From contig OZ020585.1 of assembly GCA_963971535.1 (NCBI GenBank), positions 29,287,131 to 29,351,130 of the forward strand: DNA of 64,000 bases. The letters are read 5' to 3'. This document shows, piece by piece, positions 8,701 to 61,337 of the stretch. Origin of the DNA: Notolepis coatsorum (taxonomy: Eukaryota; Chordata; Actinopteri; Aulopiformes; Paralepididae). The notes under the pieces are model-generated. The model did not search any database, had not been told where the DNA came from, and saw only the letters and a program-made list of their open reading frames with translations. Both the position numbers and the translations under genes were made by a program. Each line of letters starts with the position of its first letter. The stretch's first letter is position 1.

Positions 8701-10940
8701 TTTCCTCCCATTATATTTCATTATGCGTTTTCTCATCAGGAAAAGGCGTTCCCCCTCTCCTGGAGGACGCAGGCGTCGCTCCCCCTCCCCCCCCCGCCGT
8801 CGCCGATCTCCTTCTCCTCCTCCTCCTCGACGCAGGTACCCGCCCGTTCATCCTATTCCTAGACAGGTGCTATCATTTAAATGTTCTAGACATTACCGAA
8901 GCAAGAAAGAGACATGTTGACTGATTCTCCTCTGGTCCTCTCGTCAGGTCTCCCTCCCCACCTCCTCGTAGACGTTCTCCATCCCCCAGGCGCTATTCTC
9001 CCCCTATCCAGCGCCGGTACAGCCCCTCGCCCCTGCCCCCTCCGAAGAGAAAACTGTCCAGCTCTCCCACCAAACGCCCCTCTCCGGGGCCTAAGCGGCG
9101 CCCTTCCAGGTCCCCCAAGCGCAGGAGTCCTCCCCCTCAAAAGAGACGCACACCTCCCTCCTCCGCCTCTCCCCCCAGACACAGGAGGAGCCCTATGCTG
9201 CCCATTAACCGACCAGGCAGGGAGACTCGATCCCCGGTCACGGCAACTAACCGCCACTCCCCCTCCCCTGCCAACCGGAGTCGGCCTACAAGGGGCTCCC
9301 CCAGTCCCCAGGGGCGCTTCGAGACTTCCAGTGGCTCTCCATCTAACCAGAGGAGGCAGCAGTCCCCCTCCCATGGCGGCAGGCCCATCCGCAGGGTGTC
9401 CCGGACACCGGAGCCACGCAAGAACCAGAGGTAATGTTTCTGGCAAAGCAGTTTGGCAAAATGATAGAAGTACACAATATTCTTATTGTTATGTGCTGGA
9501 GCATTTATGTTGTAAATCTGTCATTACTAGTTTTTTTTTTATAAACTCAAAGTTCTGACGTTATCTCTTCTCCCCCCCCCCCCAGAGCCTCTCAGAGCCC
9601 CCTGCCTGTGAGGAGGGTGTCCAGGTCTAGATCTGCTTCCCCTCCTCCACCACCAGTAGTCCTGAAGCGGCCAGCCCCAGCCCCTGGCTCCGCCTCCCCC
9701 TCACCATCCCGCTCTGCCAGCGGATCTCCACCCCCAGCTAAAAAGGCCAGCAGCGGTTCTGCAAGTCAATCCCCCAACAAGGTAATTGAGTAACATGGTA
9801 GCATAAGCTGTACTATGTCATATAATAATGAAAGTCTTTGCTTAAATCTTGAGGCCTTTATTTGATGAGGCCTCTGTGGCAAGGTGTAGGCATTTTCCCT
9901 CCTGTTGAGTCTTGGCTCTCCTTGTCCCAATCATTATTTCAGCTATTGGGTATTGACAGTGTTGTCAATAGAGTGCACTACTGCTACTAACTGATGCTCC
10001 TTGAATCTGTGCCTTGCCTCAGAATTCGGACACAGAGGCCGGAGGAAAGAAAAAGAAGAAGAAGAAGGAGAAGAAACACAAGAAAGAGAAGAAACACAAG
10101 AAACACAAGAAGCGCAAGAAGGAGAAGAGTGGAGGAGCAGAGGGTCAGGAGAACCCAGGAATGGACGAGGACGCAGATTCCAAAAAGGTGAAGTCTCTTC
10201 TTCTAAGTGACCAGAGTCATACCTCTTTTAGATCGTCTGTCCTAAAGGATCAATAGGCGGCCGCCGATTTTAGGCAACATTTAAAATTCCTTATTATGTC
10301 TCGACTGTAATTGATGGTACTAAACAAATAAGATGTTTGACACTGAAATATAAGGGTCGGGAGCTAAAACGACATCCAATCAAACGACCAAGTCAAATGA
10401 TTGGAGTGAGCAAGCTGTCTATCAAACCCTCTAGCCCATTAAAACCGGGAAACACATTTGTGTGTGTATATGCACTGCAGGCTATATAATGCATTATTAG
10501 CAGGCGTTTTAGGTCTAAATGGGCTAGTGGCACGCGCAGTTGTTGTGCGCATAACAGTTGCGCATGTACACAAAGACCTGCTGCTAACTCATCGCTACCT
10601 GTTGTAGTTCTGCTCAATCAACGGCCGCCAATCGCTCCTTTTTAATATGGCGAAATGGATCAATCGTACACTAGTATCGGCCATCAACGTTACATTTTAC
10701 TTTCAATCACTTTTTGTCTCCTGCAACCAGCCATGTTATGTTTCTGTGTTGTTATGTCTTCTGCACTATACCCCCTGTGTCCTGCAGGCTCGGGTGAATG
10801 AGGTATAATTAATGCTACCTTTCTTGAAGGAATCAGAGAGTGAAGTAGAAGATAGCCTACATGACTTGGAGAAGCACCTGCGGGAGAAGGCCCTGCGCTC
10901 CATGAGAAAGGCACAGATGTCCCCGTCGCAGATGTCCTGA
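5572..10940 (+). CDS. srrm1: Serine/arginine repetitive matrix protein 1 (SRm160), 3' two-thirds in 11 exons
   Basis: SRRM1 is a nuclear SR-related splicing coactivator. It bridges SR proteins and snRNPs, and it is linked to the exon junction complex and 3'-end processing. The coding exons are 5572-5775, 5881-6003, 6083-6273, 7040-7120, 7710-7796, 8491-8623, 8740-8835, 8948-9430, 9586-9781, 10023-10187 and 10830-10940. All have AG/GT borders and keep one frame, giving 622 residues to the TGA. Diagnostic stretches known from the human protein include DSVQQRRQYRRQN, RRYSPPIQRRYSPSP, IRRVSRTPEP and DLEKHLREKALRSMRKAQ. RS, SP and PPRRR repeats dominate; a lysine block (KKKKKKKEKKHKKEKKHKK) lies near the end. 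The N-terminal PWI domain is encoded upstream of the window. The first visible codon is split, so an exon precedes it. Confidence 0.97.
5881..6003 (+). CDS. srrm1: SRRM1 exon: SYSPRRRPSPRRR repeat
   Basis: It encodes SYSPRRRPSPRRRMSPRRRS, then PPRRG and HRHRRSPPVRR. Human SRRM1 has the same SYSPRRRPSPRRR core. The acceptor is ACTCAG and the donor is CCGCAG|GTGTGT. The 105-bp intron before it is short. Confidence 0.93.
6083..6273 (+). CDS. srrm1: SRRM1 exon: serine-rich and basic stretch
   Basis: It encodes RSRSASSSGSSSSTSRSPKK, then a TSTSPPRTK...LSPSAKPRRSASP region. The acceptor is CCTCCAG. The donor TCTG|GTACAT is weaker than its neighbours. One base of a codon carries over. Confidence 0.92.
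6274..7039. other. srrm1: SRRM1 intron, nothing recognised
   Basis: The intron is 766 bp. It opens with CCCTCCCCTCT-rich repeats and is otherwise AT-rich unique sequence. No transposon ends or arrays are visible. Confidence 0.5.
7040..7120 (+). CDS. srrm1: SRRM1 exon: SKRKPGARNSSPSDAVKPRR
   Basis: An 81-bp exon between TTTCCAG and G|GTGAGC. It ends in EGSES and joins the next exon to give the SESEEDK motif also found in human SRRM1. Confidence 0.9.
7121..7709. other. srrm1: SRRM1 intron, nothing recognised
   Basis: The intron is 589 bp of unique-looking sequence. No repeat or second coding stretch is supported. Confidence 0.5.
7710..7796 (+). CDS. srrm1: SRRM1 exon: DSVQQRRQYRRQN signature
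   Basis: It encodes EEDKNEKGATADSVQQRRQY and RRQNRESSS. The QQRRQYRRQN string is nearly invariant in vertebrate SRRM1 as I know it, so this exon anchors the gene assignment. Confidence 0.96.
7903..8400 (-). mobile_element. LINE 3' fragment (C-terminal pol plus 3' UTR)
   Basis: On the - strand, from about 8400, the frames give LHNSRCLNRAK and a FHLFDLLPYGMRYRCIRART-like region ending in RDSFFPSAITTLN. This is the familiar end of a fish non-LTR pol gene. The low-complexity 3' UTR with TACAATA repeats runs to about 7903. It fills most of the intron upstream of the exon at 8491. Confidence 0.7.
8491..8623 (+). CDS. srrm1: SRRM1 exon: SGSSSSSEDE
   Basis: It encodes DSGSSSSSEDEGAKRPAGGA, then NGDVRRRRSHSPRRGHRDVS. 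The D-S-G-S5-E-D-E acidic serine patch is shared with human SRRM1 and is a likely CK2-type phospho-region. The acceptor is TTTCAG and the donor is CCAAG|GTCAGA. Confidence 0.94.
8740..8835 (+). CDS. srrm1: SRRM1 exon: RRRRSPSPP repeats
   Basis: It encodes KRRSPSPGGRRRRSPSPPRR, then RRSPSPPPPRRR. The acceptor is CATCAG and the donor is CGCAG|GTACCC. Confidence 0.93.
8948..9430 (+). CDS. srrm1: SRRM1 largest exon in view: RS/SP repeat core
   Basis: A 483-bp exon encoding about 161 residues: SPSPPPRRRSPSPRRYSPPI, QRRYSPSP, KRPSPGPKRRPSRSPKRRSP, and later PIRRVSRTPEPRKNQ. The order of motifs follows human SRRM1 closely. The middle part (PMLPINRPGRETRSPVTATN) has diverged. It is proline, serine and arginine rich and expected to be disordered. 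The donor is CAGAG|GTAATG. Confidence 0.95.
9586..9781 (+). CDS. srrm1: SRRM1 exon: VRRVSRSRSASPPPPP
   Basis: It encodes ASQSPLPVRRVSRSRSASPP, then AKKASSGSASQSPNK. It is preceded by a run of 13 C residues serving as the pyrimidine tract. I place the acceptor at CCCAG|AGCC because it completes the split arginine codon. The exon ends on a codon boundary. Confidence 0.92.
10023..10187 (+). CDS. srrm1: SRRM1 exon: lysine/histidine-rich block
   Basis: It encodes NSDTEAGGKKKKKKKEKKHK, then KEKKHKKHKKRKKEK and an acidic tail (MDEDADSKK). Human SRRM1 has the same NSDQEGGGKKKKKKK start. It is exactly 55 codons with phase 0 at both ends, so skipping it would keep the frame. Human SRRM1 has an alanine run after the lysines that is absent here. 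Confidence 0.94.
10188..10829. other. srrm1: SRRM1 last intron, nothing recognised
   Basis: A 642-bp intron of unique-looking sequence with no repeat or array. It ends TTTCTTGAAG, a fairly weak acceptor. Confidence 0.5.
10830..10940 (+). CDS. srrm1: SRRM1 terminal coding exon
   Basis: It encodes ESESEVEDSLHDLEKHLREK, then ALRSMRKAQMSPSQMS and a TGA at 10938-10940. The DLEKHLREKALRSMRKAQ end is the conserved C-terminus of SRRM1; the last residues differ from the human QVSPQS. Confidence 0.96.
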   Translation, partial: ESESEVEDSLHDLEKHLREKALRSMRKAQMSPSQMS

Positions 10941-11815
10941 GAACCTGGCCCCCCCCCCCTCCCACGTCCTCCATCATTGTCCTTTTTTGTTTTTGTTTAA
11001 AGTTTGTCAACCTGGTTCTGCTTTAGAATGTTTAAGTTTGTCAACCTGGTTCTGTTTTAGAATGTACAAATTGTTTATCCTTTAGTATCCTGTTTCTTTT
11101 TACCGGTTTGCTATGTCTTGAAGGGTGGGTTTCATCAAGAGCTTGATTTGTCCCTGTGAGATCTCCCCATTATGAATACATTTTTTCTTTTCTTTTTTTG
11201 TAAACCCATAGTCTATTATTTTATTGTACTATCTGAACCATCTAAAGATGTTTGTTGCCCCCTTCTTTTAGAATGTCAAGGAAGGGATCGGTTTAAATAT
11301 TGAGGCTTGTGTTGGGCAAGCTTTAAAAAAAGAATCTTTCACACAACATTACAGTAGATTCTGTGGGAATTGATGATTGCATGTGCAGTGATCGTCTCTG
11401 ATGTGCATGAACCACTGACCTAATTGGAGTGTAGATGGCTAACATACAGTGGCATTACTGTTACTATTGCCTTTTTGTCAGTGCACACGCACTGTTGAAA
11501 AGATCATGGTTGTGACGGAATGTCTCGTCTCATATTGTAAACGTACTAGAGGTGTTTGGCAGTGTTTAACCTTGCAATTATTTCTGGCTTTTTCTTTTGA
11601 AGACTTATGTCTGACCTAACCTAAGAGTAGGCAGATTTTTTTTTCTTTTTTTTTTTAATTTTTTTTTTGTTCAAATGGGTTGATATGCAGTTGTCTGATT
11701 TCACGCTCTTGCATTAAGCCATTCATTTCTGTGAGAGTTGTTTGAAATGTATTTAATACTCCCGGCTCCTTGTCATCCTTTCAAAATAAAAATAAAAGAT
11801 TTTTTTTATAGGGAT
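10941..11815 (+). other. srrm1: SRRM1 3' UTR
   Basis: About 875 bp, U-rich, ending with overlapping AATAAA signals at 11785-11790 and 11791-11796, then a TTTTTTTATAGGG and a TGTGTGTTCGTTTTTGTTC-like downstream element. It contains a near-direct repeat, TTTGTCAACCTGGTTCTG, at about 11002 and 11036. Confidence 0.8.
11785..11796 (+). terminator. srrm1: SRRM1 polyadenylation signals
   Basis: Two AATAAA hexamers in tandem lie about 20 bp upstream of the likely cleavage region, with a T/GT-rich stretch after it. Eukaryotic poly(A) signal, not a bacterial terminator. Confidence 0.75.
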
Positions 11816-11895
11816 CTATTGTGTGTTCGTTTTTGTTCATCTTTACACAACATTGTTGACGCTTGTTTTGGGAAACATTTTAGATGGAATTCTAC

Positions 11896-11945
11896 TAAGA
11901 TAAGATGATTCCTTTATTGGTCCCCTTGGGGAAATGTGTGGCTGC
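11896..11945 (-). mobile_element. LINE 3' tail remnant
   Basis: GATGATTCCTTTATTGGTCC then CCTTGGGGAAAT is the inverse of the ATCAATAAAGGAATATCTTA-type end seen at 18270-18300 in + orientation. Similar remnants occur near 27636, 42310 and 51190. Confidence 0.55.
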
Positions 11946-12279
11946 TGTTTGATTAGGAGTGCAGTCAAAAACAGGATTGTACTACAAAATATAAATTAAT
12001 TCGATTTTTAGAGTTTAATGTCTTTATAGTGTAATTATTGGAGTGGTAAGTTCTCTGAAAGTTGATATACTGTTGCAAATCTATAGACTGGAATTCTGTT
12101 GCTAAGGGAACAGTTTGGACCCAAATATGTTGCCTGTCAACTATTGCATTAGCAAACATTGCAACAAGACATACATTTGGGTCCTTTTTTAGAATGTTAT
12201 TGTCACTTTGAAACGGCCTCATGACAGGTTCTCTCTGTTGCAGGAGTAGCCTCTCAAACCCTGCCCACATTTTTTTTGG

Positions 12280-12673
12280 TTTGCCCTAAGGATGACATCA
12301 CAACTTTAAATATTCCCGTTGCTTTCCTTCTCCCCTGCTGCCCCATCACACCACTCAAGCAGTACAGGGAGCTTCTGGTTGGAAAGTGACCGTATAGCGT
12401 TTGGAACATCGTACACAAGCGTTTCTGTTCTGTTGGAAAAGAGCACCGGGTTCTGCTGCTCGCCTCGCTGCTGCTTTACGGTCGACGTTTCTCCCGCAAC
12501 ACTCACTGAATCGGAGCAGCTTCCAGCTGCGGGTCCAAGTGAAGGCGCTGATCGGAAGGAATACCGTTTGGAGAGACGGGGGTGCAGTGAAGAAGACCTA
12601 GCGAAGTCGGGCGTGGTAGAAGCGAAAATACTTTATTTTGTTTGCTAAACTGTTGAAAAAGGAAGATTTCACT
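12280..12673 (+). promoter_or_regulatory. clic4: Probable CLIC4 promoter and 5' UTR
   Basis: This is the 394 bp between the end of SRRM1-side sequence and the CLIC4 start codon. A TGACATCA CRE-like octamer is at 12293-12300 and an AT-rich TTTAAATAT at 12305-12313. After that the sequence becomes more GC-rich with several CG dinucleotides. The transcription start is not identifiable; the 5' UTR probably occupies the latter half. Confidence 0.4.
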
Positions 12674-56726
<44,053 letters not shown>

Positions 56727-58640
56727 GCTCCCCCGTTCCAACCCTGCTCCCTCCCCCCAGCCCCACACATAGCCCTCAAACCCCCCTCCACCCCCTCCCC
56801 CCGAACTGGGACTGGTCCGTTCACTCACGAGAAAGAAAGAAAAAAGAACAACTACGGACTCCTTTCCTTCTCATCAACCCTGAATGCATCAACTCTTCCT
56901 ACGTTCGTCCTTTTTTCTTCTCCTCAGATTTTCATGAAGAGCTCTTAGTTGATTCAGCAAAGTTCACAGATGGTCCAGCGCTTAACTGCTTCCTTTCTTT
57001 CTTTAGCTGATGAATGTTGTGAGGCGCTCTGAGCTGGCGAGGGCGATGGAGGAGCAGCCACCAGAGGTGTGTGTGTGTGAGTGTGTAATTTTGTGTGTAT
57101 GTGTGTATCAGTGCTTATCAGTGTTGGGAGGGCTCGTTCGCTGCTCCCTGATAAGTGACCTTCAAGTTGACCTTCTCCCTCCATACAGGTGAAAGGTCAT
57201 GAGCTGTTCTTTATTTACTATTGTCTGTTTAATGTTGATTTTGCTTCTTCCCCCCTGCCCCCAAGGCTTTGCTATAAAAATGAACACTGAGAAGAAGCAG
57301 ATGTATTTTTCCCTCCTTCTCTGTCCTTGGCTAAACAAATGATTTAAACAGTGTTGAAAGCCTCAGTGTTGTTTGTGTTTTTGTCTTGAGAAGTAGACGC
57401 TAGCTCGGGCCAGAGAGGGTGACGTATATCAAGTCGAGAGATGCTTTATTTTCGCTGTTGTGTTGCTCAAATAAATCAGAATAAGTGTAATTACAGGTAA
57501 AGAGACACCTGGTGTCTGTGCTCTGGTTCCTCGTTATTACCTTTTTCGTATGGGCAAAGCAAAAGTGTTCTACTTTAGCTCAGTGGTAGGGTTCTGGACC
57601 TGGTTCTGTACCAGCTGCGTTTTAAAGAACATTGTTTTCAACTCGGGAAGAAAATGGAACCTGAGATTTCTGAATGACAACCATTCAAGCATATGTAGCG
57701 TACAACAGAACCACGTGACGTGTGGCTGTGCAGAAGTACAAACCTCGCCTTTTTTCGTTTGTTTTTTCGATTCACTATATTGCCTCAAAATATGTCGACA
57801 TAAGACACTCGCTGACACTGAGCAGAATGCCTCCATTTTAGCAGAAATGCAAGCTGAGTTTTTTTGTCTTTTTTCTTCTGAATCACGGAGGGAAGTCTTC
57901 ACTTGCGTGGCGCTAGCCGTGGTGGCGGGCGTGTGGATTACACGACATCACTGACTAAAAAAGGGCACATTATTCTGATCTCACTGTGGATAGAATGACC
58001 CCCCCCCCCCCCCCCCCACACACAGTCGAGACAAACCACACACTCTCTCTCTCTGCCGTCTCTTTTGTCCGTAGCGTACGTAAAGGAAGGACACTATAAT
58101 GTGCGGTCAGGCGCCAGGAAAGGTGACACTAAAAGATATTTATGAGAAGTTGGCAGAGAGCAGTAATGAATCTCTGGGTAGTATTGTCTCTTCTCTACAG
58201 TACCTGATGTCTAAAAGGTAGTGAATGTGTTACCGTTATACAGTAGTTCTGAACGTGCTTTAGTGTGGATAAAGCAAACCACGTTTTTGCCATCGTTTTG
58301 TTATAAAACAAATTTGATAAAAGGAATTGTAAATATTTTGATTGCTCACGAGTTCGATGTGTAAATTGTATACATGCATCTGTTTGAGGTTTGGGGGGGA
58401 CATATAGGCCTTTTTTTGTATCTTGCCTGCTTGGATTTTAATTCTAGTAAACATCTGGCCTTATAATTGTTTGTTTATTCGTCTTTGCTGATATTTTGCA
58501 ATACTTTTTTTTTTATCACCGCATTACAACGTGTGTGTCACTGTATACAGGAAAGATCCAGGCTATGTCATGATTTTTTTTTTTTTTTTTTTTAACAATA
58601 TTGACTGACTAAGTGAAATAAAAACATCTTATTGGCACTT
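56727..58640 (+). other. clic4: CLIC4 3' UTR (probable extent)
   Basis: A long 3' UTR is usual for this gene. AATAAA at 57470-57475 with a downstream GGTGTCTGTGCTCTGG could be a proximal site. AATAAA at 58617-58622 followed by TTTTTGTTGTTTTGTTGTG is the better distal site. A poly-C run (57999-58017) lies between. Confidence 0.6.
58617..58622 (+). terminator. clic4: Likely distal CLIC4 poly(A) signal
   Basis: AATAAA with a T/GT-rich element 15-35 bp downstream. Eukaryotic poly(A) signal. Confidence 0.6.
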
Positions 58641-58645
58641 TTTGT

Positions 58646-61066
58646 TGTTTTGTTGTGTCCAGAAAACCCCACATTGAGTTACTGTGACTGTCTGTCTTGT
58701 TCCATAATGATAGATGTGAGAAACAGAACAACAGGACTAAAAGACATGTTTGTCTGCAAACTTCTCCCCGTCCAGACCACTGAGGAATGTCTCAAGTGGG
58801 TGCCCACCCACCCAGCAACCCCCCACCCCACCCCACCCAGCCTCTGCCCGAAGACACCTTCTCGCAGTCAGTTTGATGGGTGTTTGTCAGCCCGTCCCCA
58901 ATCCTCCGCTCTTCCACACACGGCGCAAACAAACAAGTCTGTTCTACGAGGGCTGAGATCATAAGCCAGCCAGCCAGCCAGCGTTTCGCAACAGAGCAGA
59001 AAAGGTGTGTGGGCGTCGAGTGTTGGGAGCTCTCCAGGTCATTAAAGTATCATGTTTCAGTCATCACAGACATTCTCTTCTTTTCCTGCTCAGTTTTTTT
59101 TAACGCAACAACATTGCCACACGGTCTCTCCACTCGTAACTCGCAGAGAGAGAGAGAGGAAATCCACCCAGACACAAACAGATGGACGTGTGTGTGTGAG
59201 AAAGAAAAGGGAAAACAAAACACGTCTGGCTATCATTCAGACCACACGCTCCTCACAGGCAGAGTGAGAGTGTATTAGGGGTAATTGGTTAATGAGGGAG
59301 AGACCAGGAGGTGTTGTGTCGTCGTGTCTGACAACATGTCGAGGAGCTGTGGCCCCCTAGGGTGGGGGCGAGGTTACGGCGCTGGCCCACAGGGGGAGCC
59401 AGTCACCATCCACTAACACATGACGTGAATATTATAGGGGATTGGGTTCACAGTTATATCTCTCTGAATGTTGGGTTGATCGGACAAGATGGGAGAATGT
59501 TAGGAATTGTAATAAAATGTTCATGCTTTGCAGTTATAGCTTTTTGATTTGATTGTAACATTTATTTATTGCATTCATGCACAGATACACATACACACTG
59601 TATTTTTATCACAGTGTCGACTGACATATGACGGACCATATCTTATCCCCCCCCCTGTGCTTATAGCATGAGCTCTTACCCCGTGCAGAAGCAGTTTGCA
59701 GGTTTTACACAACACCCATTTATGCAGCTGGATAAATATTGACACTAGTAAAGTAGCTCACTCTAAGGTACATAGTGATATCCGAACAGGGTTTTAAACA
59801 TACAACCCTGCATGGCATTCTTTGATTATGGACAGTGTGCACCTGATATTCACTGTGGCCATGGGGCTGTTGATTTACAATAGCTACAGTATATCCTAAA
59901 TAAATGTAAAACACATTTAGAATTCTACATTTTAGCTCATGCTGTTGACTGGAGCCACCGAGCCAGTGAGATTTATTTCCCCATTATAGACTTTTCTATC
60001 AAAATGAGTAGAGTTGACTTGATGATTTCCCACAATTTGATAAGTTTTAGTATATAAAGTTAATAATCTACTATTTTCTTTAAAGTATCGCCCACAATAT
60101 GTCATTCATGCGCACTATCCGCTCCCTGTCACGTCTTGAGTGACGCTTTAAATTAAGGGGAAGGATAAATATTATTTTCACTGCCAGTTTTCTGCCAAGA
60201 CCTGTTCACAGTTGATCTCTGCCACTGGCCCCTGACACAAAGCCCAGTTTTCACAATTCACTGGGGCCAACATGCAGCACAGCGCGGCCTGCCTGCCCCT
60301 GTTGAACGCGGCGCACAGCGCGCCCCTCACACGCACCGGCAACCCACCGGAGACACACAAGCGGCCGTTCCTGGCCAGGCGGGCACTCGGCATGTTGTTG
60401 TTCTTGGAAGACGGCGGGCCAGAAACATTCCTCGCTGACTACAGTACTGTAAATCCAACAGCCCCCCTAATGCTTTCCATGCACTTTATCTGTGCCTTAC
60501 ATCTTCAGCAGTGTTGGCCTTTATTCAGAAAATATGTTGGCATCCAACTCGTCCCTCTAAAAAACATGCCGTCTGTGACTTGTTAGCGAGAGCGCCGAGG
60601 GTTTGAGATGTGGGTCCTTCCTTCCAACAAGGTGTGTTTTTCTTGCCAGGCTTATGCAAGTCATATACAGTCCTGTCGTTCTCCCTATCATCTATTCTGC
60701 ACGTCTTTTTTGGCCCCAACAGAGGACTCTTGTCTGGTGCCATCTAGGTCTCTCGTGAAATAGCAAATAGGTCGAAACTCTTAATAGGCCGAGGCTTAAG
60801 ACATCAGCAACTAAAGAGTGATGCACACTGGCACAATGGTGGAACACATTTTCCAGCCTGAAACTTCGGAATAATATTATTTTCACATGTGTTGAGTTAG
60901 GTCTGTTTTTTGATGTATTAAAAAAAATGCATTTTCAAACAATGGATCTCGGTGTCTGTGATGAATCAAACACAGTTACTTATCTAAAAAAAATGGATAA
61001 AGATGCCTAGTTTGGGGATTGATCCCATATATTTCTTACATATGAAAAAAATAATTATATTGTCCT
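58646..61066. other. Intergenic sequence, nothing recognised
   Basis: No coding exon, tRNA or array is supported. It holds short CAGC repeats (58970-58982), a GC-richer patch at 60240-60430 and AT-rich sequence. RUNX3 follows CLIC4 in human, but no RUNX exon is visible here. Confidence 0.5.
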
Positions 61067-61337
61067 TGTTGACAGAGTCGGCTATGGAGCGACAATAATA
61101 TGTTCATGACGACAAGGTTTCTCTCTTTAGCCTTTGGCGTGGTTTATTATCACATTGCACACATCAGTACACATGAGACCTTCTCTTGTGAGAGCGACGG
61201 AGGAAGAGACAGAGGGGGAGGTAACATCTCCTTTTATACCTCTTACCTGGCGTCAGCTTCAATAGCTACGCTTATAGCGCCCTCTTGTGGAAACAGTTAA
61301 GCAGTTACATGCAATCATACATAACATAACTTCAACA
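61067..61337 (-). repeat. 3' LTR of a Ty1/copia element
   Basis: A 271-bp LTR bounded by TGTTG and CAACA. On the - strand it carries a TATA-like TATAAAAGG and an AATAAA signal. A purine-rich tract (AAGTGGGAG) lies directly inside it, as expected before a 3' LTR. Confidence 0.75.

Noticed and set aside
57550-57954. 134-codon open frame in the CLIC4 3' UTR
   Set aside because: Lies after the CLIC4 stop codon with no similarity I recognise; likely chance.
58646-61066. Search for RUNX3 exons or a conserved enhancer
   Set aside because: No Runt-domain peptide or other coding signature is visible. Conservation cannot be judged without other genomes.
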